Shown here: positions 1-6,660 of the stretch, one piece after another
Numbering within the stretch: the first letter of the stretch is position 1
Layout: the number at the start of each line of letters is the position of its first letter
DNA from: Lachnospiraceae bacterium
GTDB lineage: Bacteria > Bacillota > Clostridia > Lachnospirales > Lachnospiraceae
DNA length: 13,420 bases
Assembly: GCA_019423745.1 (NCBI GenBank)
Contig: JAHZAV010000040.1
Location: forward strand, 1 to 13,420
Direction of reading: 5' to 3'
Translations under genes and position numbers: made by a program
Notes under the pieces: model-generated
The model's input: the letters and a program-made list of their open reading frames with translations, nothing else
Database searches by the model: none
What the model was told of the DNA's origin: nothing

Positions 1-65
1 GACAGTCCATCCAGCAGGATCGGTGCTGCCTGTCGGTTTCCTGTAAAACCAACGATTCCACACAT
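1..65 (-). CDS. glmS: Glutamine--fructose-6-phosphate aminotransferase (isomerizing), N-terminus only
   Basis: Only the first 21 complete codons are inside the window; the gene runs off the low-coordinate edge. The translation begins MCGIVGFTGNRQAAPILLDG. This is the classic start of the class II glutamine amidotransferase domain of GlmS, in which the Cys after the initiator Met becomes the N-terminal nucleophile that hydrolyses glutamine. GlmS makes glucosamine-6-phosphate from fructose-6-phosphate in the cytoplasm, the step before GlmM, which is encoded directly upstream. The ATG at 65-63 is preceded by a strong Shine-Dalgarno (GGGAGGG, 74-80) with 8-nt spacing. Identification rests on a short but highly characteristic motif. 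Other N-terminal nucleophile amidotransferases (for example PurF or AsnB) share the MCGI start, but the VGFTG continuation and the glmM neighbour favour GlmS. Confidence 0.85.
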   Translation of the reverse strand, partial: MCGIVGFTGNRQAAPILLDGL

Positions 66-122
66 AGGTTTATCCCTCCCGTTATTTAATTCTCTCGTCT
101 ATTATCTTTCCCTCTATTATGC

Positions 123-153
123 AAAACGGTTCTGGATACTTGCCCAGAATCGT
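123..153 (-). terminator. Possible intrinsic terminator or attenuator between glmM and glmS
   Basis: On the minus strand, just after the glmM stop, an inverted repeat can form a 10-bp stem with one A-C mismatch: 144-153 pairs with 126-135 around an 8-nt loop. It is followed by a short T tract (TTTT ending at 123, one T in the stem). The U tract is short, so termination may be weak or partial. The 96-bp gap shows no convincing -35/-10 pair for glmS, which fits partial read-through as well as it fits a terminator. An 8-bp direct repeat (tctattat at 98-105 and 113-120) is the only other structure in the gap. There is no room for a complete glmS ribozyme here. Confidence 0.4.
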
Positions 154-161
154 CATTGACC

Positions 162-1547
162 TTATGCTTTATATCCCTTTTCGCAGATCACCTTGACCAC
201 TTCGTCAACATATTTCTGGCAGCTATCGTGGTCAGGTGCTTCCACCATAACACGCACGACCGGCTCCGTGCCGGACTCACGAACCAGAATGCGGCCAGTA
301 TCACCCAGAGCCTCAGCAACCTTATTTACTGCTTCCTGCACAGCAGGATCATTCTGTGCGGCTTTCTTATCGGTCACACGGACATTCTCCAACACCTGCG
401 GATAGATTTTCAACGGTGCTGCCAGTTCGCTCATCGGCTTCTTCTTTGCCAGCATCACTTCCATCATCTTCAGACTGGTCAGGATACCATCGCCAGTGCT
501 TGCGTACTTACTGAAAATGATATGCCCACTCTGCTCGCCGCCAATGCGGCAGCCGTTTTTGGCCATGTACTCATAGACATACTTGTCGCCGACAGCGGTC
601 TTAGCGTAACCGATACCTTGCTCATCGAAAGCCTTGTAGAGACCAAAGTTGGACATAACTGTGGTGACAACAGTATTATTTAACAGCTTACCACGTTCCT
701 TCATGTAGCAACCGTAAATGTAAAGGATATGGTCGCCAGTGATAACATTGCCCTTTTCGTCCACGCACAGGCAGCGGTCGGCATCACCATCGTAAGCAAA
801 ACCAACATCCAAGCCCTTCTCCACAACAAACTTCTGAAGGCCCTCGATATGGGTTGAACCTGCATTGTTATTGATATTCAGACCATTCGGATTATTATTG
901 ATGACATAGGTATCTGCGCCAAGCGCATCGAACACGGACTTTGCGATACTCCAGGAGCTACCATTGGCGCAATCCAAGCCGACCTTGACACCTTTGAAGG
1001 AATAGACACCCAGAGAGATCAGGTAACCCATATAGCGATTGCGACCTGCCACATAGTCTACCGTGCATCCGATATGCTCACGATGTGCAAACGGCAGTTC
1101 CGGCCAGTCCTTATCAAACACATGCAGTTTGCCATCGATGTAGTCCTCTACCAGCAGCAGAGTTTCTTCCGGCATCTTCTCGCCATAACAATCAATCAGC
1201 TTAATTCCGTTATCATAGTACGGATTGTGGCTGGCAGAGATCATGATGCCGCAGTCGAAGTCATCCACACGGGCGATATAGGCCACAGACGGGGTGGTCG
1301 TGACATGGAGCAGATAAGCATCTGCTCCAGAAGCTGTCAAACCAGCCACCAGACTGTATTCAAACATATAGGAGCTGCGGCGCGTATCCTTGCCGATGAC
1401 GATACGGGCAGGGTCGGTATCACCATTGCGCTCACGTAAAGCATTGTAATACCAGCCCAAGAAACGACCTACTTTATAGGCGTGATCTGCTGTTAATGTA
1501 ATTCCGGCTTCACCACGGAAACCGTCCGTTCCAAAGTATTTTCCCAT
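162..1547 (-). CDS. glmM: Phosphoglucosamine mutase
   Basis: This 461-residue protein interconverts glucosamine-6-phosphate and glucosamine-1-phosphate, feeding UDP-GlcNAc for peptidoglycan and surface polysaccharide. All four alpha-D-phosphohexomutase signatures are visible. The N-terminal KYFGTDGFRGEAG is GlmM-like. The phosphoserine loop ISASHNP has the catalytic Ser near residue 106. The Mg-binding DGDADR is at 253-258, the sugar-binding GGEQSGH at 336-342, and the C-terminal phosphate-binding loop RESGTEP at 423-429. Length is normal for the family (about 450). It begins 7 nt after the ferredoxin stop; the nearest SD-like GAGG lies inside the end of that gene at a rather long spacing, so translation may be coupled. 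Its base composition is clearly richer in G+C than the genes upstream, as expected for a conserved chromosomal gene at the edge of a variable polysaccharide locus. The gene order glmM-glmS follows directly. Confidence 0.95.
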   Translation of the reverse strand: MGKYFGTDGFRGEAGITLTADHAYKVGRFLGWYYNALRERNGDTDPARIVIGKDTRRSSYMFEYSLVAGLTASGADAYLLHVTTTPSVAYIARVDDFDCGIMISASHNPYYDNGIKLIDCYGEKMPEETLLLVEDYIDGKLHVFDKDWPELPFAHREHIGCTVDYVAGRNRYMGYLISLGVYSFKGVKVGLDCANGSSWSIAKSVFDALGADTYVINNNPNGLNINNNAGSTHIEGLQKFVVEKGLDVGFAYDGDADRCLCVDEKGNVITGDHILYIYGCYMKERGKLLNNTVVTTVMSNFGLYKAFDEQGIGYAKTAVGDKYVYEYMAKNGCRIGGEQSGHIIFSKYASTGDGILTSLKMMEVMLAKKKPMSELAAPLKIYPQVLENVRVTDKKAAQNDPAVQEAVNKVAEALGDTGRILVRESGTEPVVRVMVEAPDHDSCQKYVDEVVKVICEKGYKA

Positions 1548-1554
1548 TATTGTT

Positions 1555-1758
1555 TTATTCCTCTATTTTTGCTGTCTTTATCGGACATACTTTTATACAC
1601 TGATAGCAACGAACACATTTATTCTCATCAATCTGCGGATATTCAAAGCCTTCCTCATCTTCTACCATAGAAATAGCTTCTTTGGGACAGATTGCATAAC
1701 AGGCAGTGCATCCACAGCACTCTTCTTTTCTATTATAAAGTATTGGTAGCTCTCTCAT
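1555..1758 (-). CDS. Small 2x[4Fe-4S] ferredoxin-like protein, partner of the FrhB-like gene
   Basis: This is a 67-residue protein with two complete bacterial ferredoxin cluster motifs: Cys14-x2-Cys17-x2-Cys20-x3-Cys24-Pro and Cys48-x2-Cys51-x2-Cys54-x3-Cys58-Pro. They are separated by the acidic segment typical of this fold. The ATG at 1758 is chosen because it has a good SD (AGGAG at 1767-1771, 8-nt spacing); a TTG at 1776 in the same frame is possible but has no such site. The sequence resembles the ferredoxin module that usually forms the N-terminus of FrhB-family proteins found in polysaccharide clusters. Here it is a separate gene placed after the FrhB-like gene, in the same frame and divided from it by a single TGA at 1777-1779. 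A role as electron carrier for the FrhB-like protein is inferred; the substrate is unknown. Confidence 0.85.
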   Translation of the reverse strand: MRELPILYNRKEECCGCTACYAICPKEAISMVEDEEGFEYPQIDENKCVRCYQCIKVCPIKTAKIEE

Positions 1759-1776
1759 TGGTTTTTCTCCTGACAA

Positions 1777-2829
1777 TCAAACACGAAACACAAAGAGTAA
1801 TCCATATTCTTGGCTGTGTTCATGCTCTGCCCCCCCCCCGATTACTCGGAGTACTTTTTTGATTGCTTTCTTAGCTTTTCGTTTAACTTTCGTTACAAAA
1901 GATAACTTAATCGGAGCAGCATATTTTTGTTTGAGTTCTTCAAAGCTCATGCGTTGCATATCATCAAAAAATGTATTTCTCTGCATTGGTCTAGCGCATG
2001 ATTTGTATTCGGCCGGATTGCCTCTCACACCATCTTTATAAGATACTTCTTTCCGTTTCATGCTACTACTGATTTTCTCAAAAATATCTTTTCCTTTTTC
2101 GGTGCGAATAAGCGCCAAAGAAGTACCCATGCCATCATTCATATCACGAGCCACATCATTAATGCCCCAGAAATCGGCAATTGTCAGGTCAGACATCTTT
2201 ACTTTTTTTGCTGTGCACTCATAGCATGATGGCCTTAAACAATAATTCCTCAAAAACATTTGCATATAAGCATCTTTGTCTTTGGAAATATATAATTTCT
2301 TCGTTTCGTCACCCGGAATGTTCTCACAAATTTCTTTCATTCCAAAATCTGTCCAACTATCATCCTTGCAACGGAAATTAATGCCTTTCAATTTTCCGCC
2401 GTTCTTCTGTTCTTGATATGTCACGTACTTTCGCCATAAAGTCGGGGATGGTGCTCCATGGCAAATAACATCAACGCAAATTAGATTCTCGTACTCTTTG
2501 CCGAGGAAGCTTTTAAGACCGTTTACCTGACAACCAGTTCCACTAAAAAGCACAAGCTTACCTGACATCAAATCCGCTTTGAGCGACTTATATGTATTGC
2601 CAACCTTCGCCTGCAAATACTTTGATCCACGCAGTTTTGTCAGCTGTTCCTTACTTGTAACAGAAATAAACTCCGCAGAGTAGCAATCTGTCGACATAGC
2701 AACGCCATATACAACCCCCTGTTGTTCCAATACATACTCTGCTAGAGAAGAAAAGACTGCTCCAGAAGAACTGCTCAATCTGACACCCTTATCTGTATTG
2801 TAACAGGCATAAACCTCTAGTGGTTCCAT
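1777..2829 (-). CDS. FrhB-like protein (coenzyme F420 hydrogenase/dehydrogenase beta subunit family) without its usual ferredoxin domain
   Basis: A protein of 350 residues matching the core of the FrhB/FpoF-type family that recurs in bacterial polysaccharide clusters. The start region VYACYNTDKGVRLSSSSGAVF (residues 6-26) is where the FrhB domain normally begins after a ferredoxin domain. Further landmarks are FSGTGCQVNGL (95-105), CHGAPSP (123-129), the cysteine group CLRPSCYEC (197-205) and the DLTIADFWG motif (214-222). The family is named for F420 reduction in methanogens; in Firmicutes such proteins are probably flavin/Fe-S redox enzymes of unknown substrate, so no reaction is assigned. 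The start ATG at 2829 follows GGGGAGG at about 9 nt. The C-terminus is odd: a run of ten G encodes GGG at 331-333, and the last 17 residues depend on the length of that run. The ferredoxin gene follows immediately. Confidence 0.85.
   Translation of the reverse strand: MEPLEVYACYNTDKGVRLSSSSGAVFSSLAEYVLEQQGVVYGVAMSTDCYSAEFISVTSKEQLTKLRGSKYLQAKVGNTYKSLKADLMSGKLVLFSGTGCQVNGLKSFLGKEYENLICVDVICHGAPSPTLWRKYVTYQEQKNGGKLKGINFRCKDDSWTDFGMKEICENIPGDETKKLYISKDKDAYMQMFLRNYCLRPSCYECTAKKVKMSDLTIADFWGINDVARDMNDGMGTSLALIRTEKGKDIFEKISSSMKRKEVSYKDGVRGNPAEYKSCARPMQRNTFFDDMQRMSFEELKQKYAAPIKLSFVTKVKRKAKKAIKKVLRVIGGGAEHEHSQEYGLLFVFRV
1830..1839 (-). repeat. Poly-G tract (G10 on coding strand), candidate phase-variable site in the FrhB-like gene
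   Basis: Ten consecutive C on the plus strand, G on the coding strand, lie in an AT-rich gene after the conserved domain. With G10 the protein ends at the TGA at 1777-1779, one in-frame stop upstream of the ferredoxin. With G9 it ends at 1755-1757, giving an ATGA overlap with the ferredoxin ATG. With G11 it stops after a few codons at 1820-1822. Slippage would therefore change the tail and the translational coupling to the ferredoxin rather than destroy the catalytic domain. A homopolymer sequencing error could equally produce G10. Confidence 0.75.
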
Positions 2830-2897
2830 CCTTAATATCCTCCCCTCCAGCTCAAGTATCAGTAGAATACAAATTTTCCAGATACTTTACCAACGTT

Positions 2898-4412
2898 TTA
2901 TTTCCTTAGAATCTTTTTGATTGGTCCCATAACAAGCTGCTTCTCTTCTTCATTCATCCCTAAGAAATACATTGAGAGTCCATACACAGCAGTATAAACA
3001 ACTGCAAACACTCCCAATTTAACGAGACCAGTAATATTGACAAAGTTCATAATAACAATACCGACCGCACAAGGCGCAACCAATGCCGGGATAAACTTTG
3101 CAATCTCTTTCCAAAAATAAATCATGTTCATTCCAATTCGGGCATGATAATACCAATTCATGAAAATAGCATTACCCGCAATAAGAGAAATAGCTGTTCC
3201 AAGCGCTGCGCCAGCCGGTCCCATAATTTTGATTAGCGGAATGCTAATAAATACATTCGCAATTGCAATCGCCAAATATACAACAGCTCTTGCTTTATGC
3301 ATATTTTTCGCTCTTTGAATCTCAATTCCTAAGTTCTGGATAAGTGGAACTGTAACTGGGACAATCAACAAAAGCGCAACTATATATGAGGCTCCATATT
3401 CAGGTCTAGCCCATATTTTTACAAAAGGAACGCCAAAAAATACAAATCCCGATAGGATTAGTCCTAAAACCATAAACTGAATACGGCCAACCTTAGTAAA
3501 AAGTCTTGTCAGCTGTGTATCATCATTTGATTCCGCAACAATCCGGTTAACTTTTGGGACAAACACATTCGAAACCGAAGACGAGAACTGAAGGTATAAT
3601 GTATTTATTTGCCCACCTACTCCATAAACCGCTACAGCTGTAGTACCTGCAAATCTGCCAAGAAGAAATTTATCAACACTCCAATTGATTTGATCGATAA
3701 TCTGATTCAAAAAAATTAAGAAAGTAAACACCCACATTTCTTTCAATAATCCAATCTGAAGCCCATGAAATTCAAATCTAATACGTAATTTCTTAAAACA
3801 ATAAAAAATATTAGACAACAATACCGCAAACGTCAGAAACGTTGTAACAAAAACCATTCCTCTTGATCCATATCCCATAATGAGTAATGGTAGCGTAAGG
3901 AACGGACTGAACAGATTTTGCAGTAAAATCAACAACTTTTGGAAAAGAAACTTTTCATGAGCAGTAATTGAGCAGTTAAACACACTGTTTGGGAACGTCA
4001 TTGCAAGATTAATAACAAGCAATCCCATCAAAACTTTTGCGGTTTCATATTCACTATCCGTAAGACCAGCACCAAAAATACCCCGGATGTTCCCAATCAT
4101 CACAATTCCGCAAAGGATACAGATCACAGATATTGAACAAAATATTATCATGAACATTCCATTCAATTTCGCAACTCCATCTTCATCTTTCTGGGCTTTA
4201 TACCTTGAATAAAAACGAAGATAGGAACTTCCAAACCCAAGACTAAGCAAACTTAAGTAAGAAACTACAGAATATACAAGTTGGTACAGCCCATACTCAC
4301 TTTGTCCCAAAAGGCGAAGCATGATTGGAGTGTATATCAAATTAACTAATATTTTAACTACCTCGCCTGCGTACGATAATATCACACCAGCTTTTCTTTG
4401 ATTGATATGCAA
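2898..4412 (-). CDS. wzx: Wzx-type polysaccharide flippase (oligosaccharide repeat-unit transporter)
   Basis: A 504-residue polytopic membrane protein of the MOP/PST exporter superfamily that moves undecaprenyl-linked repeat units across the cytoplasmic membrane. The N-terminus has the characteristic pattern INQRKAGVILSY, a first membrane helix, then TPIMLRLLGQSEYGLYQL. About 12-14 hydrophobic segments are spread along the length, with basic loops, and a C-terminal pair of helices ends in a charged tail. The length is typical for Gram-positive Wzx. The start is a TTG at 4412, supported by GGGAGG at 4420-4425 with 7-nt spacing and by the family's usual N-terminus; the ATG at 4417 lies in another frame and leads to an early stop. 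It follows the split PPT gene by about 29 nt and precedes the FrhB-like gene. The symbol reflects function only. Confidence 0.92.
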   Translation of the reverse strand: MHINQRKAGVILSYAGEVVKILVNLIYTPIMLRLLGQSEYGLYQLVYSVVSYLSLLSLGFGSSYLRFYSRYKAQKDEDGVAKLNGMFMIIFCSISVICILCGIVMIGNIRGIFGAGLTDSEYETAKVLMGLLVINLAMTFPNSVFNCSITAHEKFLFQKLLILLQNLFSPFLTLPLLIMGYGSRGMVFVTTFLTFAVLLSNIFYCFKKLRIRFEFHGLQIGLLKEMWVFTFLIFLNQIIDQINWSVDKFLLGRFAGTTAVAVYGVGGQINTLYLQFSSSVSNVFVPKVNRIVAESNDDTQLTRLFTKVGRIQFMVLGLILSGFVFFGVPFVKIWARPEYGASYIVALLLIVPVTVPLIQNLGIEIQRAKNMHKARAVVYLAIAIANVFISIPLIKIMGPAGAALGTAISLIAGNAIFMNWYYHARIGMNMIYFWKEIAKFIPALVAPCAVGIVIMNFVNITGLVKLGVFAVVYTAVYGLSMYFLGMNEEEKQLVMGPIKKILRK

Positions 4413-4419
4413 GTCATTT

Positions 4420-4425
4420 CCTCCC
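4420..4425 (-). promoter_or_regulatory. Ribosome binding site fixing the TTG start of wzx
   Basis: GGGAGG on the minus strand lies 7 nt upstream of the TTG at 4412-4410. It is the only strong SD near the start of the flippase and picks TTG over the out-of-frame ATG at 4417-4415. Confidence 0.75.
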
Positions 4426-4441
4426 AGATTAATCTTGACCC

Positions 4442-5002
4442 TTATTCACCAGATTCATATGTTAGATTATATTTATGTGCCAGCTTGTTCTCAGTTAAAT
4501 AGTCGACATAATTCTTACAAAGGTCGTAATAATTCTTTCTTAATTCAGTATAATCACAGTATTCCAGCAGTTCATCAAGACACTTTATTGTCGAAAACTC
4601 TTTAATAGTAATTTTAGGCAAATGAAGAAAATCTGTTAATTCTGCTGTACGGCTATCATGAGTAATCCATAGCGCCGGAACACCATTACGTAGAGCCTCC
4701 ATATTCCCATGAAATCTAGTGCCAAATGCAAATTTTATATTCTCTCTTTTATAAAATTCGTTCCATGTATTTAAGTCCCAGAAAACATGAGACATTTTCT
4801 TGTTATACTCCTGAAGTTCATGTTCTTTCAATACTACTGAGGGAGCATTCTTTAAAATCCATTTCATTGAAAGCATCTCATGCCCAAACACATCAACTGT
4901 TCTAGGATATTCCCCCATTTCTTGAATAACCCAGGAGCAATTGTATTTCATCCCCAGTAAAAGAACTTTTGATCGCTCAAATCCACCTGGGGTAAAAGTC
5001 AT
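4442..5002 (-). CDS. Polysaccharide pyruvyl transferase family protein, C-terminal half (split gene)
   Basis: A 186-residue ORF corresponding to the C-terminal half of a PF04230-type protein. It carries the family's key GTRFHG motif (residues 94-99, with Arg96 and His98), followed by the AxxxGVP pattern (MEALRNGVPALWITHDSRT). The early segment MTFTPGGFERSK continues naturally from the CPSFY motif at the end of the upstream ORF, so the two were almost certainly one gene. The break lies at the G8 tract 5008-5015. The ATG at 5002-5000 overlaps the upstream TGA as ATGA, and the G run 5 nt before it could act as a crude SD, so this half may still be made by reinitiation. PPT-family enzymes transfer pyruvyl from PEP, or act in related ways on polysaccharide sugars; the exact acceptor cannot be read here. 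Confidence 0.8.
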   Translation of the reverse strand: MTFTPGGFERSKVLLLGMKYNCSWVIQEMGEYPRTVDVFGHEMLSMKWILKNAPSVVLKEHELQEYNKKMSHVFWDLNTWNEFYKRENIKFAFGTRFHGNMEALRNGVPALWITHDSRTAELTDFLHLPKITIKEFSTIKCLDELLEYCDYTELRKNYYDLCKNYVDYLTENKLAHKYNLTYESGE

Positions 5003-5550
5003 CTGTACCCCCCCCTTAGCGAAGGTTGATCTATGATTGGGTATTTTCCATCCAAATACTTATAAAAGGATGGGCATCCAATCACACGCACATTATGAAT
5101 CCCAAGTAACGATAAACACTCTGCTGTAAACTCCCCCCGCACTCCAATTGAAGTTGCCTTTTCTGACATCCTTTTAAAAAACTTCTTTTGAATCGGATGA
5201 AGAGCGTTCACAAGCTTTTGAGGAGTATTTAACGTTTTCGTGCTTTGTGCTCCTAACCCGCAAAAAGTGATTTGATTGTCAATTTTGTTGAAAAAGTCTA
5301 TATATTTCTCGTAAAAGCTCGAATTGCCACCTTTACAGATGAAATTTGATGACGGAACAACAATTGATGCGTCCTTAGGAATATTATCAACAGGTGTATT
5401 CAGAGTAATTATATCTGAATAATCTAATTCTTCCTTCATTGATTCAAGAAATAACATATTTCCAGGATTACCGCCAACCTTAATGAAGGCATCTTTTATA
5501 GTAGTTCCCTCTATTCCAATAGGGAGAGGATTAAGTATAATTGTTTTCAT
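4999..5550 (-). CDS. Polysaccharide pyruvyl transferase family protein, N-terminal half (split gene)
   Basis: A 183-residue ORF with the N-terminal features of a PF04230-type protein: the GNMLF segment near residue 30, GLGAQS (98-103), GVRGEFTAECL (136-146) and GCPSFY (158-163). The family continues past this point with a second domain. Here the frame ends after LRGGYR because of a run of eight G at 5008-5015. With nine G the frame would read ...LRGGVQMTFTPGG... into the downstream ORF and give about 369 residues, a normal family length. The start ATG at 5550 has an AAGGA SD 8 nt upstream. It is the second PPT-family gene in the operon and is not a near-identical copy of the first. Whether this is a true phase-off allele, a pseudogene or a homopolymer error cannot be decided from one sequence. 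Confidence 0.82.
   Translation of the reverse strand: MKTIILNPLPIGIEGTTIKDAFIKVGGNPGNMLFLESMKEELDYSDIITLNTPVDNIPKDASIVVPSSNFICKGGNSSFYEKYIDFFNKIDNQITFCGLGAQSTKTLNTPQKLVNALHPIQKKFFKRMSEKATSIGVRGEFTAECLSLLGIHNVRVIGCPSFYKYLDGKYPIIDQPSLRGGYR
5008..5015 (-). repeat. Poly-G tract (G8 on coding strand) at the break in the second PPT gene
   Basis: Eight C on the plus strand (G on the coding strand) lie precisely at the junction of the two PPT half-ORFs. The codon phase requires a multiple of three G (6 or 9) to join the halves, so G8 is a -1 state relative to G9. Such contingency tracts are established drivers of on/off switching of surface-glycan genes in other bacteria (for example Campylobacter); their use here is inferred. 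Confidence 0.78.
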
Positions 5551-5571
5551 TGGTATTATCCTTTCAAATTC

Positions 5572-6660
5572 TCATTGCTTTGCTGCCTTCTTATCAATAC
5601 ATTTGATAAAGAATGCTTCAAACTTCTTTCTCTCTTTATCAATTCTACTGTTAACATGTTCCTGATCAATACTAGCATATATTGACATATCAGTTTCTTT
5701 ATCCAACTCTATATTAAGCTTTCTAAATAAAGTGTCAAAACGGCTATTCATATCAATACAAGCCCCCTTACGCTTACAGAGAACGAACGGCTTGTTAAAA
5801 ATAATGGAGAATATTGTTCCGTGATATGAATCAGTATAAACTTTATCCGCATTATGTATTAAGTAAATAAATTCAGAAGGACCACACGAAATATAGCTTT
5901 TATCATTTAGAATATCGACCACGCTCAATCCTTCCCTATTGCACTCATTATAGATATCCATCATTTGTCCAGGTTCCCCAAGAAAATAACACAGTGCATA
6001 TTTGTTACTGGCACTAATTCTCGGCTTCTTCTCGTATTTTTTCCAAAACTCAATGTCAAACATTAATGTGGGATCAATCAAAGTTTCAGCCTTATTCCCT
6101 GTTAATTCAAATACCAAGTCAGAACCAGTGTACTCTCTTGTAGATATAAATTCGAATCCATTCAAGTAGCTTTTGAATTCAGCCTTTTTCCCCTCTGGAA
6201 TGGAATCTGCTGATAGACTCGGTGACAATGCTATTCTTTTAGACGGAGCAGTAAATGTCAAGAAGAATGTGCTGTTAACATCATCCGAATACGGTGACCA
6301 TATCTGATCACTACCACACACAAAATAGTCAAAACCCTCTTCGGGAAAACTTTTTAGATTATTCTCATCAATAGGCCAATCATAAAAGTTCAGGTATTCA
6401 TTATTAAATACTTTAAAGTTTTCTTTCCTTCTTTCCTGTGCGCTATAGCTTCCGTTTAATATTCTTTTTGCAAATATTTTCGCTTGTCTAATTAATCCTA
6501 TTTTTTTTTCCGTCTGTCGAATAGTATATACGTTTTCAAAATATTTCTTTAAATATTCTTGCATTGCAAGATTTTGCAAACGTTGGCCAAAGTTGTCACC
6601 ATAAGTAAATGTCAATATTCCAACATTATGAAGCTTCACTTCTGATATCTTCTTATCCAC
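5572..6660 (-). CDS. Polysaccharide pyruvyl transferase family protein (intact)
   Basis: A 362-residue cytoplasmic protein of family PF04230, probably modifying repeat-unit sugars. Visible landmarks are the N-terminal VGILTFTYGDNFGQRLQNLA (residues 13-32, the family's 'NxGxxLQ' type start), VCGSDQIW (114-121), STREYTGSDL (173-182), IDPTLM (195-200) and the C-terminal DSYHGTIFSIIFNKPF (277-292), where other members have the RxHG motif. The start is taken as GTG at 6660. It shares its G with the TAG stop of the polymerase gene (TAGTG) and is preceded by a 7-base match to anti-SD (GGAGGTG, 6669-6675, 8-nt spacing). The open frame continues upstream, but that extension lies inside the polymerase gene and is hydrophobic and unlike the family. 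A run of nine A (6501-6509, coding strand) lies in an EKK codon stretch. The donor/acceptor pair is unknown. Confidence 0.88.
   Translation of the reverse strand: MDKKISEVKLHNVGILTFTYGDNFGQRLQNLAMQEYLKKYFENVYTIRQTEKKIGLIRQAKIFAKRILNGSYSAQERRKENFKVFNNEYLNFYDWPIDENNLKSFPEEGFDYFVCGSDQIWSPYSDDVNSTFFLTFTAPSKRIALSPSLSADSIPEGKKAEFKSYLNGFEFISTREYTGSDLVFELTGNKAETLIDPTLMFDIEFWKKYEKKPRISASNKYALCYFLGEPGQMMDIYNECNREGLSVVDILNDKSYISCGPSEFIYLIHNADKVYTDSYHGTIFSIIFNKPFVLCKRKGACIDMNSRFDTLFRKLNIELDKETDMSIYASIDQEHVNSRIDKERKKFEAFFIKCIDKKAAKQ

Noticed and set aside
98..120. Direct repeat tctattat occurring twice with a 15-bp period.
   Set aside because: It is eight bases of low complexity in an AT-rich gap and easily arises by chance; no further copies were seen there.
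66..161. Possible glmS ribozyme or dedicated glmS promoter in the glmM-glmS gap.
   Set aside because: The gap is too short for the known ribozyme fold, and I see no -35/-10 pair with acceptable spacing.
156..683. Long plus-strand ORF opposite glmM, and several other plus-strand ORFs across the window.
   Set aside because: They lie antisense to strongly supported genes, have no recognisable family features or good SD, and look like shadows of minus-strand codons.
2854..2887. 7-bp inverted repeat (aagtatc / gatactt, 20-nt spacer) in the gap between wzx and the FrhB-like gene.
   Set aside because: It is AT-rich and short, with a long loop and no following T tract, so it is not a convincing terminator or operator.
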